NCBI GenBank assembly: GCA_022376925.1 | Contig: JAIOJX010000005.1 | Span: forward strand, 156,193,501-156,257,500 | Direction: 5' to 3' | From: Tragulus kanchil | Lineage: Eukaryota; Chordata; Mammalia; Artiodactyla; Tragulidae | Length of the DNA: 64,000 bases | In this document: positions 1 through 10,480 of the stretch, one piece after another | How positions within the stretch are numbered: position 1 is the stretch's first letter | How the letters are laid out: each line of letters begins with the position of its first letter | Notes under the pieces: generated by a model | Told to the model about the DNA's origin: nothing | The model's database searches: none | What the model saw: the letters and a program-made list of their open reading frames with translations, nothing else | Translations under genes and position numbers: made by a program

Positions 1-260
1 AAGGTTCATACAAATTGTAGCAGCATTCCCTTTCTTTTTAAGGCACAATCATATCCCATCGGATGCTATGAGCACATTTGGTTTATCCATCCACGCATTG
101 ACAGGCACTTGGGTCGCTTCCTCCTTTAAGCTATTGTGAATAATGCTGCCATGAACAGGCACACAGATCTGTTTATGTCCCTGCTTTTGATCCTTGGGGC
201 ACTATACCCAAATGGGTAAGGTATTTTTGAGTTGTGATTCTTAGCTGTTCCTCCTAGATT
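1..260 (-). repeat. Old, divergent L1 3'-end relic (antisense)
   Basis: The stretch follows the antisense order of the L1 ORF2 3' end: a host-count phrase, then 'ctattgtgaataatgctgccatgaac', then 'cactatacccaaatgggtaa'-like text around 130-220. It is much more diverged than the ruminant L1 ends elsewhere in the window, which suggests an older L1 subfamily. No reading frame survives. Confidence 0.5.
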
Positions 261-469
261 TGGGCCATTAACGGAATGATCAGAATGTCCCCATGATCTT
301 TACTTACATCATTGCGCAAAATGTTGACCGCAACAAGCACATAGACAAGCTGAGATGATACCGATTCCTAGTCTGGGAATGCTAAAGAACGAGTCACTAA
401 CAGTCTCAGGGGACAGTCCTTCAACCAGCTGTGAGCCCATGAACCCATGCACTTATCAAGCCCTTTGGT
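261..469. other. No gene or repeat recognised
   Basis: Mixed-composition sequence between an L1 relic and a CHR SINE. No coding signal, RNA gene or known repeat was recognised. Confidence 0.4.
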
Positions 470-602
470 TGCTGCTGTTGGCTCTTTTCTGGCTGTGCTG
501 CACGGCACGTGGGATCTTAGTTCCCTGACCAGAGACTTGAACCTGTGCCCCCTGCACTGGAAGCGTGAAGTCTTAACCACTGGACCACCAGAGAAGTCCC
601 TG
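470..602 (-). repeat. CHR-type tRNA-Glu-derived SINE
   Basis: Read on the minus strand it starts with the CHR head (complement of 'ggaccaccagagaagtccc' at about 583-602) and continues through the pol III B-box region and the 'gatcttagttccctgacc' segment at about 513-532. The family is specific to Cetartiodactyla. Open frames on either strand here are by-products of the SINE. Confidence 0.85.
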
Positions 603-873
603 CTCTCTTTTCTTGAAGACACCACAGGAGACTGTTTCCTAAGTCCTTGTGGAGCTCCAAACACATCAAATCTAAGGCATTCCCTTGAACCAAGTTCTAG
701 AACCTTATCAAAAAAGATAACTATGGCATAACCTGTTTCTAGTGAACCCAAGGTAACTCAAGAAGATCACTGCTTTATTTCCTAAACCTTAACAATCTAG
801 TTAATAAATTAGTTATCCAAGCTGGCCTCTCATATAGGCATGATGCATGTCAATCATCACTCAAGAGTTCTTT
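603..873. other. No gene recognised
   Basis: AT-leaning sequence after the SINE. I see no exon or RNA gene. It ends in a poly-T run at about 872-886 that belongs to the next antisense SINE. Confidence 0.4.
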
Positions 874-1023
874 TTTTTTTTTTTTCCACCAGCTCCACTT
901 TATCTTTCTCTTGGGGGAGTGTGCCATGAAGCATGTGGGATCTTAGTTTCTCCACCAGGGATCAAGCCTACATCCCATGCATGGGAAAGAGAAGTCTTAA
1001 CCACTGGACCACCAGGAAAGTCC
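874..1023 (-). repeat. CHR-type SINE, antisense, second copy at about 2005-2133
   Basis: A poly-T tail, the 'gtgggatcttagtttc' segment and the complementary head 'ggaccaccaggaaagtccc' mark an antisense CHR element. The same element reappears 1,105 bp downstream because it lies at the start of the first ~1.1 kb duplication. Confidence 0.8.
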
Positions 1024-1094
1024 CTACTTTATCTTTCTTTGTAAACTTTATAACAGCCTTTTAAAATCTTTGCTAGCATTTATTATATGTATCT

Positions 1095-1530
1095 GATACA
1101 TATGTACAATGGAATATTACTCAGTCGTTAAAAAGAATGAAGTAATGCCATTTTGCAGCAACATGGGTGGACCTAGAGGTTGTCATACTAGGTGAAGTCA
1201 GACAAAGAAAGATTGTATGATATCATTTACAAGCAGAATCTAAAAAAATGATTCAAATGGGCCTTATTTAAAAAAAAAAGAAATAGTTTACAGATTTAGA
1301 GAATGAAGTTATGGCTACTGGAGGGAAAGGGGAGGGAAAGGAATAGTTAGGGAGTTTGGGATTGACATGTACACACTGCTATATTTAAAATGGATAATCA
1401 ACAAAGACCTGCTGTATAGCACAGGGAACTCTGCTCAATATTCTGTAGCAACCTAACTGGGAAAAGAATTTGAAAAAGCATATATGTATATGTTAAAAAA
1501 TCAACCACAGTGTTACACAAAAAAAGAATA
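1095..1530 (+). repeat. Ruminant L1 3' end/UTR, copied at about 2200-2635
   Basis: The order 'tggaatattactcagtcgtt', 'catgggtggacctagag' and 'gtatagcacagggaactctg' is the end of ruminant L1 ORF2 and its 3' UTR in sense orientation. It is 5'-truncated and non-coding. The second copy comes from the ~1.1 kb duplication. Confidence 0.85.
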
Positions 1531-1651
1531 AACCAAATATATTGTTACATTACTAAATGTATTTGAATACAGAACTTCAAAATTTTTTCTACAAAGTTAT
1601 TTTCCAAAGATACTAAGAAACATTGCCCAATACAATCCAAGGATTATAAAT

Positions 1652-1707
1652 GTTATATTATATATATATATATATATACACATATACATACATACACACA
1701 CACACAT
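1652..1707. repeat. (TA)n/(CA)n microsatellite, longer copy at 2757-2841
   Basis: A TA run passes into CATA and CA repeats. The downstream copy has about 30 extra bases made of further CA and TA units. It is the main length difference between the two copies of the first duplication. Confidence 0.9.
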
Positions 1708-1764
1708 CTTAGGTTATTCATCCAAAAGAATTTAACCCTTCTTTCCCTTTATCTATTTACTAAA

Positions 1765-1985
1765 TTAGGAGTTTGGGATTACACTACTATATATTCATAG
1801 ATAACTAACAAGGACTTACTGTGGAGCACAGAGAACTCTATTCAGTATTTTCTAATAACCTATAAGAGGAAAGAATCTGGAAAAAAAAAAAGATACACAT
1901 GTATGTATGACTGAACCTCTTTGCTGTACACCTCAAACTAACACAATATTGTAAATCAACTATACTTCAATTTTAAAATAAAAGA
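1765..1985 (+). repeat. Second L1 3' UTR tail, copied at about 2900-3120
   Basis: Contains 'gagcacagagaactctattc', 'gctgtacacctcaaactaac' and 'gtaaatcaactatacttc', then an A-rich end: the terminal part of a ruminant L1 3' UTR. It lies about 240 bp after another L1 tail in the same orientation, separated by unassigned AT-rich DNA and a microsatellite. Confidence 0.8.
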
Positions 1986-3249
1986 CTTTTTAACAGACCC
2001 AGGGCTTTATCTTTATTGGGGGAGTGTGCCATGAAGCATGTGGGATCTTAGTTTCTCCACCAGGGATCAAGCCTACATCCCATGCATGGGAAAGAGAAGT
2101 CTTAACCACTGGACCACCAGGAAAGTCCCTACTTTATCTTTCTTTGTAAACTTTATAACAGCCTTTTAAAATCTTTGCTAGCATTTATTATATGTATCTG
2201 ATACATATGTACAATGGAATATTACTCAGTCGTTAAAAAGAATGAAGTAATGCCATTTTGCAGCAACATGGGTGGACCTAGAGGTTGTCATACTAGGTGA
2301 AGTCAGACAAAGAAAGATTGTATGATATCATTTACAAGCAGAATCTAAAAAAATGATTCAAATGGGCCTTATTTAAAAAAAAAAGAAATAGTTTACAGAT
2401 TTAGAGAATGAAGTTATGGCTACTGGAGGGAAAGGGGAGGGAAAGGAATAGTTAGGGAGTTTGGGATTGACATGTACACACTGCTATATTTAAAATGGAT
2501 AATCAACAAAGACCTGCTGTATAGCACAGGGAACTCTGCTCAATATTCTGTAGCAACCTAACTGGGAAAAGAATTTGAAAAAGCATATATGTATATGTTA
2601 AAAAATCAACCACAGTGTTACACAAAAAAAGAATAAACCAAATATATTGTTACATTACTAAATGTATTTGAATACAGAACTTCAAAATTTTTTCTACAAA
2701 GTTATTTTCCAAAGATACTAAGAAACATTGCCCAATACAATCCAAGGATTATAAATGTTATATTATATATATATATATATATACACATATACATACATAC
2801 ACACACACACACACACATATATATATATGTACACACACACATCTTAGGTTATTCATCCAAAAGAATTTAACCCTTCTTTCCCTTTATCTATTTACTAAAT
2901 TAGGAGTTTGGGATTACACTACTATATATTCATAGATAACTAACAAGGACTTACTGTGGAGCACAGAGAACTCTATTCAGTATTTTCTAATAACCTATAA
3001 GAGGAAAGAATCTGGAAAAAAAAAAAGATACACATGTATGTATGACTGAACCTCTTTGCTGTACACCTCAAACTAACACAATATTGTAAATCAACTATAC
3101 TTCAATTTTAAAATAAAAGACTTTTTAACAGACCCAGGGATCCCTAGAATAACACACCCTCTGAGGCTGCCTGTATTACTGGCCATCTCTAGGTTTGCAC
3201 ATTGGCTCTCCACAGCTACAGTGAAGGATGCGTGAGGACACAAGCCATG

Positions 3250-3340
3250 CCTCCTGCTTGTCTGACCCCTTCTCCTTTCAGGGCTAATAAAATGCCTTGT
3301 GCTTAGTGGGTGCTCAGTAATATTTTTTGGTCAACTGGGA
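3250..3340 (+). repeat. Possible L2 3' end
   Basis: The phrases 'aataaaatgccttgtgcttag' and 'gtgggtgctcagtaatat' resemble the L2 3' terminal region (low-count category, then 'ggtgctcaataaat'). Short and diverged. Confidence 0.4.
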
Positions 3341-3540
3341 AACAATCTATGCTCATGGAAAAAGAGAAGAGGGGTCTTTACCCATCAGTCAAGAAATATG
3401 GATTGAAATCTCTGGTTCCTAGTAGCTAAGACATCAAGAACCTTTGAAGGGAACAAATCTCGAGGTGAGGGCACTGCACCAAACTTTTCGGAAGATAATG
3501 TTTCCATGGACTGGCAGGGTGCATGTGTGTGTGTTGGGGG

Positions 3541-3660
3541 GGAGGTAGCGAATGATTCAAGCATATTACATTTATCGTGCACTTTATTTCTATTATTATT
3601 ACATCAGTTCCACCTTAGATCTCCAGGCATTAGATCCTGGAGGATGCGGACTCCTGAGAC
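3541..3660. repeat. hAT-type DNA transposon relic, related to the one at 19522-19718
   Basis: Shares with 19522-19718 the order 'gattcaagcatattaca', 'gtgcactttatttctatta', 'catcagttccacc' and the 'ggcattagatcctgga' segment. One end is missing here. I do not assign a subfamily name. Confidence 0.6.
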
Positions 3661-3894
3661 AGAGGAAGCAGCCAGCAGGCCAGTGTGGAATCCTGGCTTA
3701 TGTCAGTAAATACCTGGAATAGGCTGGTAGCTGAGGACATGAGGGAGGAAAGGAGACACTGACGCTCTGCAGGGAACTCAACAGCCAATGGGCAGGAATG
3801 GACGAGACCCTGACCTCCAACTGTCAGGTTCAGCAAAGCACTATTTCTGCAGGTGAACAGGGGTGGGCCTCCCTGGGTCCCCTGTCCATCATCA
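3661..3894. other. No gene recognised
   Basis: Moderately GC-rich single-copy-looking sequence. Short open frames exist on both strands, but none resembles a known protein. Confidence 0.4.
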
Positions 3895-6045
3895 TGGCTG
3901 GAGACGACTGGAGAGTCCAGGCCAGGTCCTGCGGGCAAGACTGCCTTGTTGAGGGCACAGAGCATGGCAGGCGAGATCCTAGAGGCGAAACAAGAGGGAC
4001 TGGACGGCATGACGGGGTTCTAGGGAGAGGCATGGCTGAGGTCTGGGAGGACCTGCAAACTCCAGGGCTATTCCAGCTCTTGGCCAACATAAATCAGGAT
4101 CAGGCACTTGCCTGCTGACTGCTTCCTCTGCCCTCAACCTCCACACTGTCCCCTTTGTCCCCACAAAAGTTCCTGATGGCTTAACTATGAGCAATCAGAG
4201 ATTTCAGTCCCTGTGAACTTTCTTCTGCCTTCACCTCCTGACTTCTTGTTCCAGTCTCCCTCCCGGTCCTTCTTTGCCCTTCAGCTCCTGAGCCAGGCTA
4301 ACCAAGGGGGGCACTGGGAGCAGGGCTGGCAACCAGTTGCATACCCCATGAGTCTTGAGCTCTTCACAGCTGTGACTGCTGACTGGCTGGCACCAGGCCA
4401 TACCTGTCTTTAAATATTTTGAAGGTCTTCCCTGAATACAAGGAGTAAGATGGAGTGGCCCCAGGAGGAGGGAAAAAGTAGACACAGAGCCTTCAAACAG
4501 GAAGTGCTGGCCCCACAGAGAAGGGCCTTAACCCCACCTCCTCACCGGGGAGTGCTGCATATTTGCCCTTTTAAGGCGGACTGCTGCACAGCTCCTGAGA
4601 GTGTTTCTGTTCCCGGTGATGCCCTCCTCCCAGGAACCCCTCTTACATCTGTCCCTTCTGAATACCCAAGACTAACACCAAAAACTCTCAGCTGGAAAGC
4701 ATCTAGCTTCACAGCAGAGATCTAAAACTTAAGATCCGAGGAAAAAACATCTTATCTCAGGTCACACAGCTATGGAGACAGAGCTGGGATTAAAACCCAG
4801 GATGCCAGCATCCAGGGTGTGGTCTGGTCACTACCCACATCCATGTCCCTTGTCCCCATCTTGCCCCAGCCCCTCAGCAGCCTCCCTCCTCTGGCCCCTG
4901 CACCCAGAGAAGACCACACCCTATAGCTCAGTTTAGAAATAGCTCCAGGGAGTTCCCTGGTGACTGCCTTGTTGAGGGCACCCCCAATGGCTGGAGACGA
5001 CGGGGCCAGGCGTCCTGCGCAAGACTGCCTTGTTGAGGGCACAGAGCATGGCGGGAGATCCTAGAGGCGAAACAAGAGGGACTGGACGGCATGACGGGGT
5101 TCTAGGGAGAGGCATGGCTGAGGTCTGGGAGGACCTGCAAACTCCAGGGCTATTCCAGCTCTTGGCCAACATAAATCAGGATCAGGCACTTGCCTGCTGA
5201 CTGCTTCCTCTGCCCTCAACCTCCACACTGTCCCCTTTGTCCCCACAAAAGTTCCTGATGGCTTAACTATGAGCAATCAGAGATTTCAGTCCCTGTGAAC
5301 TTTCTTCTGCCTTCACCTCCTGACTTCTTGTTCCAGTCTCCCTCCCGGTCCTTCTTTGCCCTTCAGCTCCTGAGCCAGGCTAACCAAGGGGGGCACTGGG
5401 AGCAGGGCTGGCAACCAGTTGCATACCCCATGAGTCTTGAGCTCTTCACAGCTGTGACTGCTGACTGGCTGGCACCAGGCCATACCTGTCTTTAAATATT
5501 TTGAAGGTCTTCCCTGAATACAAGGAGTAAGATGGAGTGGCCCCAGGAGGAGGGAAAAAGTAGACACAGAGCCTTCAAACAGGAAGTGCTGGCCCCACAG
5601 AGAAGGGCCTTAACCCCACCTCCTCACCGGGGAGTGCTGCATATTTGCCCTTTTAAGGCGGACTGCTGCACAGCTCCTGAGAGTGTTTCTGTTCCCGGTG
5701 ATGCCCTCCTCCCAGGAACCCCTCTTACATCTGTCCCTTCTGAATACCCAAGACTAACACCAAAAACTCTCAGCTGGAAAGCATCTAGCTTCACAGCAGA
5801 GATCTAAAACTTAAGATCCGAGGAAAAAACATCTTATCTCAGGTCACACAGCTATGGAGACAGAGCTGGGATTAAAACCCAGGATGCCAGCATCCAGGGT
5901 GTGGTCTGGTCACTACCCACATCCATGTCCCTTGTCCCCATCTTGCCCCAGCCCCTCAGCAGCCTCCCTCCTCTGGCCCCTGCACCCAGAGAAGACCACA
6001 CCCTATAGCTCAGTTTAGAAATAGCTCCAGGGAGTTCCCTGGTGA
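3895..6045. repeat. Adjacent direct duplication 2 (about 3895-4963 and 4984-6045)
   Basis: The offset is 1,082-1,084 bp. The junction at 4961-5030 is scrambled: a partial extra 'gactgccttgttgagggca' sits at 4962-4980, before the true copy at about 5023. Copy 1 stops a few bases into a CHR SINE head ('gggagttccctggtga'); copy 2 continues through the complete SINE. That is what an unmerged contig overlap produces. Confidence 0.9.
4740..4830 (-). repeat. MIR fragment, copied at about 5822-5912
   Basis: 'ggtcacacagctatggagac' followed by 'gctgggattaaaacccag' is the antisense MIR core. The second copy comes from the duplication. Confidence 0.6.
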
Positions 6046-6162
6046 TCCAGTGGTTAGGACTGGTGCTTTCACTGCCAAGCCCCAGGTTCGATTCCTGGTC
6101 AGGGAACTAAGATCCCACAAGACACATGGTGTGGCTGAAAAATAAATAAAAACAAAGACCAA
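6031..6162 (+). repeat. CHR-type SINE
   Basis: Starts 'gggagttccctggtgatcc', has a B-box-like 'ggttcgattcc' near 6085, then 'cagggaactaagatcccaca', and ends in an A-rich AAATAAATAAAA tail. It is tRNA-Glu-derived, not a tRNA gene. Confidence 0.9.
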
Positions 6163-6214
6163 AACCCTCCCACGGCCCTCATTTCTCTCCAACCCTTAAC
6201 CTCTCCTCCACTCC

Positions 6215-6385
6215 AGCAGAGGCTCTGAAGTCAGATGGACTGGGGTTTGACTCCTGGCTTTGCCCTCCCAGCTGGGTGACCCTGAGTATGAGGTCTTCCC
6301 TTCCAGGAGCCCCAGGTTCCTCATCAGGGACACCTCGGTAATCACAACATCTTCCTCACTGGGTTTCAGTCACGAATAAATGATA
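6215..6385 (+). repeat. MIR element
   Basis: 'gctctgaagtcagatggact' (head), 'ggctttgccct' and 'tgggtgaccctgag', then a 'cctcatcaggga' segment, follow the MIR order in sense orientation. Diverged. Confidence 0.55.
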
Positions 6386-7676
6386 ACATGTGAGTAAAAT
6401 GCCGGGATCACACCAGACATTCACTCAAGAAGACCAGCACACTGCTGTGGCTTCAGTATCCCTATGAGCAGTAAGGTGAGACTGGCCCTTCCCAGAGTCT
6501 GACCCTTGAACCCCTCCCCAAGCATGGACGGGGCCACCACCGCCTGGAGGGGAGGAACTAGCCCAGCCAGAGTTAAGATGCCACCCACCTTGGCCTTCGG
6601 TGACTGGGAAGCCTGGACCAGAGGGGCAGGGCTCTGAGCGACCTCTAGTGGGCAAGGTGAACCCCTGTCACTGACCCTGGGCAGGGAGTGGAAAGGCGGG
6701 AGTGGCCAGAGCCATTCATTTCTGCAAAATCTCTTTGACAAGGAGGAGCAAGGGAGGATCTCCCCATCTGAGGAGACCAGTGAAGCAATATGGATAAACA
6801 GGAAACAACAACATGCCGTAACCCAGGGGATGTGGACTTGAGAAGCTGAACCTGCCCACCACCCCACCACCCCCGTTGCTCTCCATGGAAACTTCCGCAA
6901 CACCAGCTCCTTGCCCTTCACTTCCTGTCTGCCTGTCCCCTCCCCTTCTCCCTGCGGGGACAAGGTCTGCCTGTCCCTAAACACAGACCAGCTGGCCTAT
7001 GATGCCAAATCACCAGGTCACCCCCCTCTGGCCCTCCTGTAACTCTCTCGGGGTCTCCTCTAGTCCTCTGCGTCTGACTGGACTTCACCTGCTCACTGTC
7101 ACATCCTCCACAACGTGGAGGAAACTCAGCTCCTTCACTCAGGAGACGGGGCACATCACGAGGCAGCGGTGGGTAGGGCCACAATGCCAGCCTCTCTCAG
7201 CTTCAGCTTCCCCTCCGTGCCGTGTCTGGGCTCAACAGAAGAGCTCCGAGGGCCCCTTCAGTCCTGGCTGTCCATGTCCACAGTGCCTGGCTCAATCTCC
7301 TTCACAGAGATTCCCCCAGGGCTGTCCTCGGCCTGCCCGGGGCGCTCCTCCCACATTTCACCCCAGGTCAGGAAGCGCTTCCTCTCATTTAAGTCCAGAA
7401 CTCCCATTTGGTCTGTAAAGATGAAAATCCTAACCCTTAACCCCAAACCCTGGCCTCAAGCTCCTTGACACACCAGTTTTTATTTACATTAATTAAAGCT
7501 TCAAAATTCCAATACCATTAGTGCTTACTCCTAAGTCTTAAGTAAAAGCAGAACAATATTAGCACTGGAGACTTTGGTATTTGCCAGTCATGGGGCTCGA
7601 GCTACCTCTCAGGCTTTGAAATGGAAGCCACCATTTTAAAAAAGTAATTTAAAGAAAAAAAAAAAAAAAAAACTGT
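6386..7676. other. No gene recognised; open frames judged spurious
   Basis: GC-rich single-copy-looking DNA. Several frames of 60-190 codons are open on both strands, including one on the minus strand over 6421-6984. None has recognisable domains, and overlapping frames are open at once, as GC-rich non-coding DNA allows. A poly-A run lies at about 7655-7672. Confidence 0.45.
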
Positions 7677-7775
7677 GATTCAGAGAAGTTAAGTGACTTG
7701 CCTAAAGACACACAGCTAGTGATGGCCATAGGTGGGATTCAAACACTGGACCGTTTGACTCTAGAGCTACATACA
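7677..7775 (-). repeat. MIR element
   Basis: 'gagaagttaagtgacttgcc' then 'acacacagctagtgatgg' and 'gggattcaaacactgg' is the antisense MIR core. Confidence 0.8.
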
Positions 7776-7964
7776 AAGCACTAAGTCAGAGGGCACATGT
7801 CCAAGGCACATCTGAGCTGAGACCTGCTCAGAGCTTTCCTGAGGGTCCTTTAGGTCCACGCTCCTTAAATCACGATTGAGCATCTCCCCTGGGCTAGGGG
7901 AACCCCACACACGGGGGTCACAGGGCAAGGGCCTAACCCTGTGTCTTCACAGCTCTGGAGGCTC

Positions 7965-8105
7965 ATTTCAGCTTCACAATGGCCCCGTGAGGTGGCTATT
8001 GCTATTACTCCCCTCTTGCAGAGGATGAGGCAGAGACTTCAGCCACTGTTACACGGCTTAGCAATGACACCCAGTAGCTAAGGGACACAGCTGGAACTCC
8101 AAGAA
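7965..8105 (-). repeat. MIR element, diverged
   Basis: A 'ctcatttcagcttcacaatg', 'gtgaggtggctattgctatt', 'gatgaggcagagac', 'cagtagctaagggacacagc' series follows the antisense MIR order. Confidence 0.55.
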
Positions 8106-8705
8106 AATATTCTAAGTTCTCTTGTCACAGAAGCAACGCTGACTCAGAAACCCTTCCTTTAGCATTGGAAGCGATGCTGTGACTCTGGTATGTTCTTCTT
8201 CACCGCCTCCCCTGAGCTCCACACATGGGGGTCACGGGGCAAGGGCGGACCCCCACGTCTTCCCTTGGCCAATTCCCAAGTGCCAACCAGCAGCCAGGCA
8301 CTGCGCTGACGATGCTGTGGCTTTGTCTCATTTACGGCCCCCAGCCCTCCAAGAGGATGACCATCCCTTCTTAATCATCTCATTGGTGATTCCTCACTTC
8401 AAGCAACTTAACAACCATATCCTGAGGACAGTGGTGTCCCCCTGGGGCACACATGCCTTTAACCCACTTCTTGCCCACGGGTTAGATGCTGACCTGGTGG
8501 GGAGGATGTAGGAGTAAGTGTCCCTGGTCCTTGTCCTCGAGCAGGACCCCTCCTAGGAGGGAAGCTGAGGGAGTCAAAGCAGTGACAAGACAGAAGGGTA
8601 GAGTGAGGAAGTCTGAGAAATGGGACCTGGTCCAGCCTGGGGGGTGAAAAGAAAGTCAGGGACAGTTTCCAAGAGGTGACATCAAGCCAGCTTGAGAGAA
8701 GTCTT
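8106..8705. other. No gene recognised
   Basis: Mixed sequence, possibly with another worn MIR around 8300-8420. No exon or RNA gene seen. Confidence 0.35.
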
Positions 8706-8935
8706 TCTTTTTTTCCCCAAGGCACATGGTTTGTGGGATCTTAGTTCCTTGACCAGGGATTGAATGAGGGCCCTCAGGAGTAAGAATGCAGAGTTCTAAC
8801 TACTGGATTGCCAGGGAATTCTTTTCTTTCTGTCTCTCCCTCTATTTCTTTCTTTCCTTTTTTTTTTTTTTTTTGGCCACATAGCTTGCAGGATCTTAGT
8901 TCCCTGACCAGGGATCGAACTCATGCCCTCTTGTT
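8706..8935 (-). repeat. Two CHR-type SINE fragments in tandem orientation
   Basis: One antisense copy covers about 8706-8822 ('gtgggatcttagttccttg' to 'ccagggaattc'). A second, with a poly-T tail and 'ggatcttagttccctgacc', covers about 8858-8935 and is truncated. They are separated by a T/C-rich tract. Confidence 0.75.
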
Positions 8936-9082
8936 TTAAAAGAGAGAAAAGAATTAAGGAAGTGTGCTAGAAGTGGAAAGGAATTCCAGGAAAAAGGAAC
9001 AGCATAAGCGAAGGCAGAGAGAGAAACATCACAGAGCACATGAGGTCAGAGTCCAGAGCAGCTGACTGTTAATTTGTGGCTG

Positions 9083-9525
9083 AACTAATAGGCAAAAAAA
9101 AAAAAAACCAATGTTATGAGAATTGGACTGTAAAGAAGGCTGAGCACTGAAGAATTGATGTCTTTGAACTGTGGTGTTGGAGAAGACTCTTGAGAGTCCC
9201 TTGGACTGCAAGGAGACCAAACCAGTCAATCCTAAAAGAAATTAACCTTGAAGAGTCATTGGAAGGAGTGGTGTGCTGAAGCTCCAATACTTTGGCCACC
9301 TGATGCAAAGAGCTGACTCACTGGAAAAAAGTCTGATACTAGGAAAGACAGAGGGTAGAAGAAGAGGGTGACAGAGGATGAGATGGTTGGATCTGACTCG
9401 ATGGACATGAGTTTGAGCAAACTCTGGGAGATGGTGAAGGACACAGAAGCTTGGCGTGCTGCAGTCCATGCAGCTGCAAAGAGTCAGACATGACTGAGAG
9501 ACTAAACAACAAAACTAATGGGCAA
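9083..9525 (+). mobile_element. BovB (RTE) LINE 3' end with target-site duplication
   Basis: From about 9094 the sequence follows the BovB 3' region: 'ggactgtaaagaaggctgag', 'ttggagaagactcttgagag', 'cccttggactgcaaggagac', 'gatgagatggttggat', 'gcaaagagtcagacatgact'. It is severely 5'-truncated and non-coding. Flanks 'aactaataggcaa' (9083-9095) and 'aactaatgggcaa' (9513-9525) match at 12 of 13 positions and look like the target-site duplication. Confidence 0.9.
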
Positions 9526-9984
9526 GGGGAATCAACAGGGTATCTTACTGCAGTGACTTGACGTCAGAGGCCAGGCATTCTGGAGGGCCTGCTCCTCTGC
9601 CCTCCTCTCCCGACCAGGTCCCTGGTGTCCAGGTCTGGGAATGGGGCCTAGGGCTCCCCAGAGCGGCTGTATGAAATGGTAAGGAATGTCAGCCACGTCC
9701 TTTTCCCCAGGCAGGAGATTCCTCCCTACACGCTGACCCTTCATGTGCTTCTGGACATCACCCAGAAAATGGCCTCAGGCCCAGCTTCCCCAGGGCCTGG
9801 TTTCCCAGTTAAGAGTCTATGCTTCTCCATCTAAGGGAAGACCTTTCCCTCATGTTGAGAGTAAACAGGCTCAAGATCCCTCTAAAGCCTACCCCTGCGT
9901 CCATCCTGAAGCTGCCTGAACTGCCAACACCCTATTCTACCCTACAAACTTGGCTGGGTTCCATTCAACCGCCATCAACTTTAT

Positions 9985-10160
9985 GTGACTTCAGGTGAGT
10001 TACTTAGCCTCTCTTAGCCTCAGTTTCCTCATCTGTAACATGGGGGAATAATTATAGTGTATACTTCACAGTGCTGCCATAAGCATTAAACTAGTTAATA
10101 CTTGTGAAGTACCTAGAACAGTACTGAATAAAGTAAACACTATTAAAAGCTACATAGATA
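9985..10160 (+). repeat. MIR element, copied at about 11083-11257
   Basis: 'gtgagttacttagcctctct', 'cctcagtttcctcatctgta', then 'gtgctgccataagcattaaa' and 'gtacctagaacagtactg' is a well-preserved sense MIR. Confidence 0.85.
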
Positions 10161-10249
10161 AGCTTCTGTTACAATTATGAAGAAACCTGAATATTGACTC
10201 TATCTGTTACAGATGGGTTCTCTACGTGCATGGCTCTTAAATATTATTA

Positions 10250-10480
10250 GAGGGGTTGGCAAATATCACAGGGGTCAAATCTAGCCACAGCCTGCGTTTG
10301 TAAACAGTCTGATGAAACAATAACAACACAAGCAACCGTACTCCAATAAAAATCAACAACAAAAACACAGCTACACTTACTCATCGTCTATTAACGCTTT
10401 ATGCAACAGAGACCCTAGGGCCAACAAAGCCAAAAATATTTCCCACCTGGCCCTTTACAGAAAGTTTACTAATTCCCGTG
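10250..10480. repeat. hAT-type DNA transposon relic, copied at about 11347-11577
   Basis: The left end 'aggggttggcaaatatcac' and right end 'ctttacagaaagtttactaa' bracket 'cagcctgcgtttgtaaac', 'caataaaaatc' and 'agaccctagggccaacaaag'. This is the layout of an old mammalian non-autonomous hAT element. The subfamily is not asserted. Confidence 0.7.

Larger units (their letters stand above)
898..3139. repeat. Adjacent direct duplication 1 (898-2004 and 2005-3139)
   Basis: The two copies abut at 2004/2005. The offset is about 1,105 bp and rises to 1,135 because copy 2 carries a longer TA/CA microsatellite. The start of copy 2 is slightly garbled ('ctttattggggg' against 'ctttctcttggggg'). Apart from these sites the copies look identical over SINE and L1 sequence, so I read it as an unmerged assembly overlap. 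Confidence 0.9.

Noticed and set aside
6031..6162. tRNA genes suggested by B-box-like motifs
   Set aside because: All such motifs lie in CHR or Bov-tA SINEs, which are tRNA-derived but do not form tRNAs.
6421..6984. 187-codon minus-strand frame
   Set aside because: No domain, other frames open over the same bases, GC-rich non-coding context.
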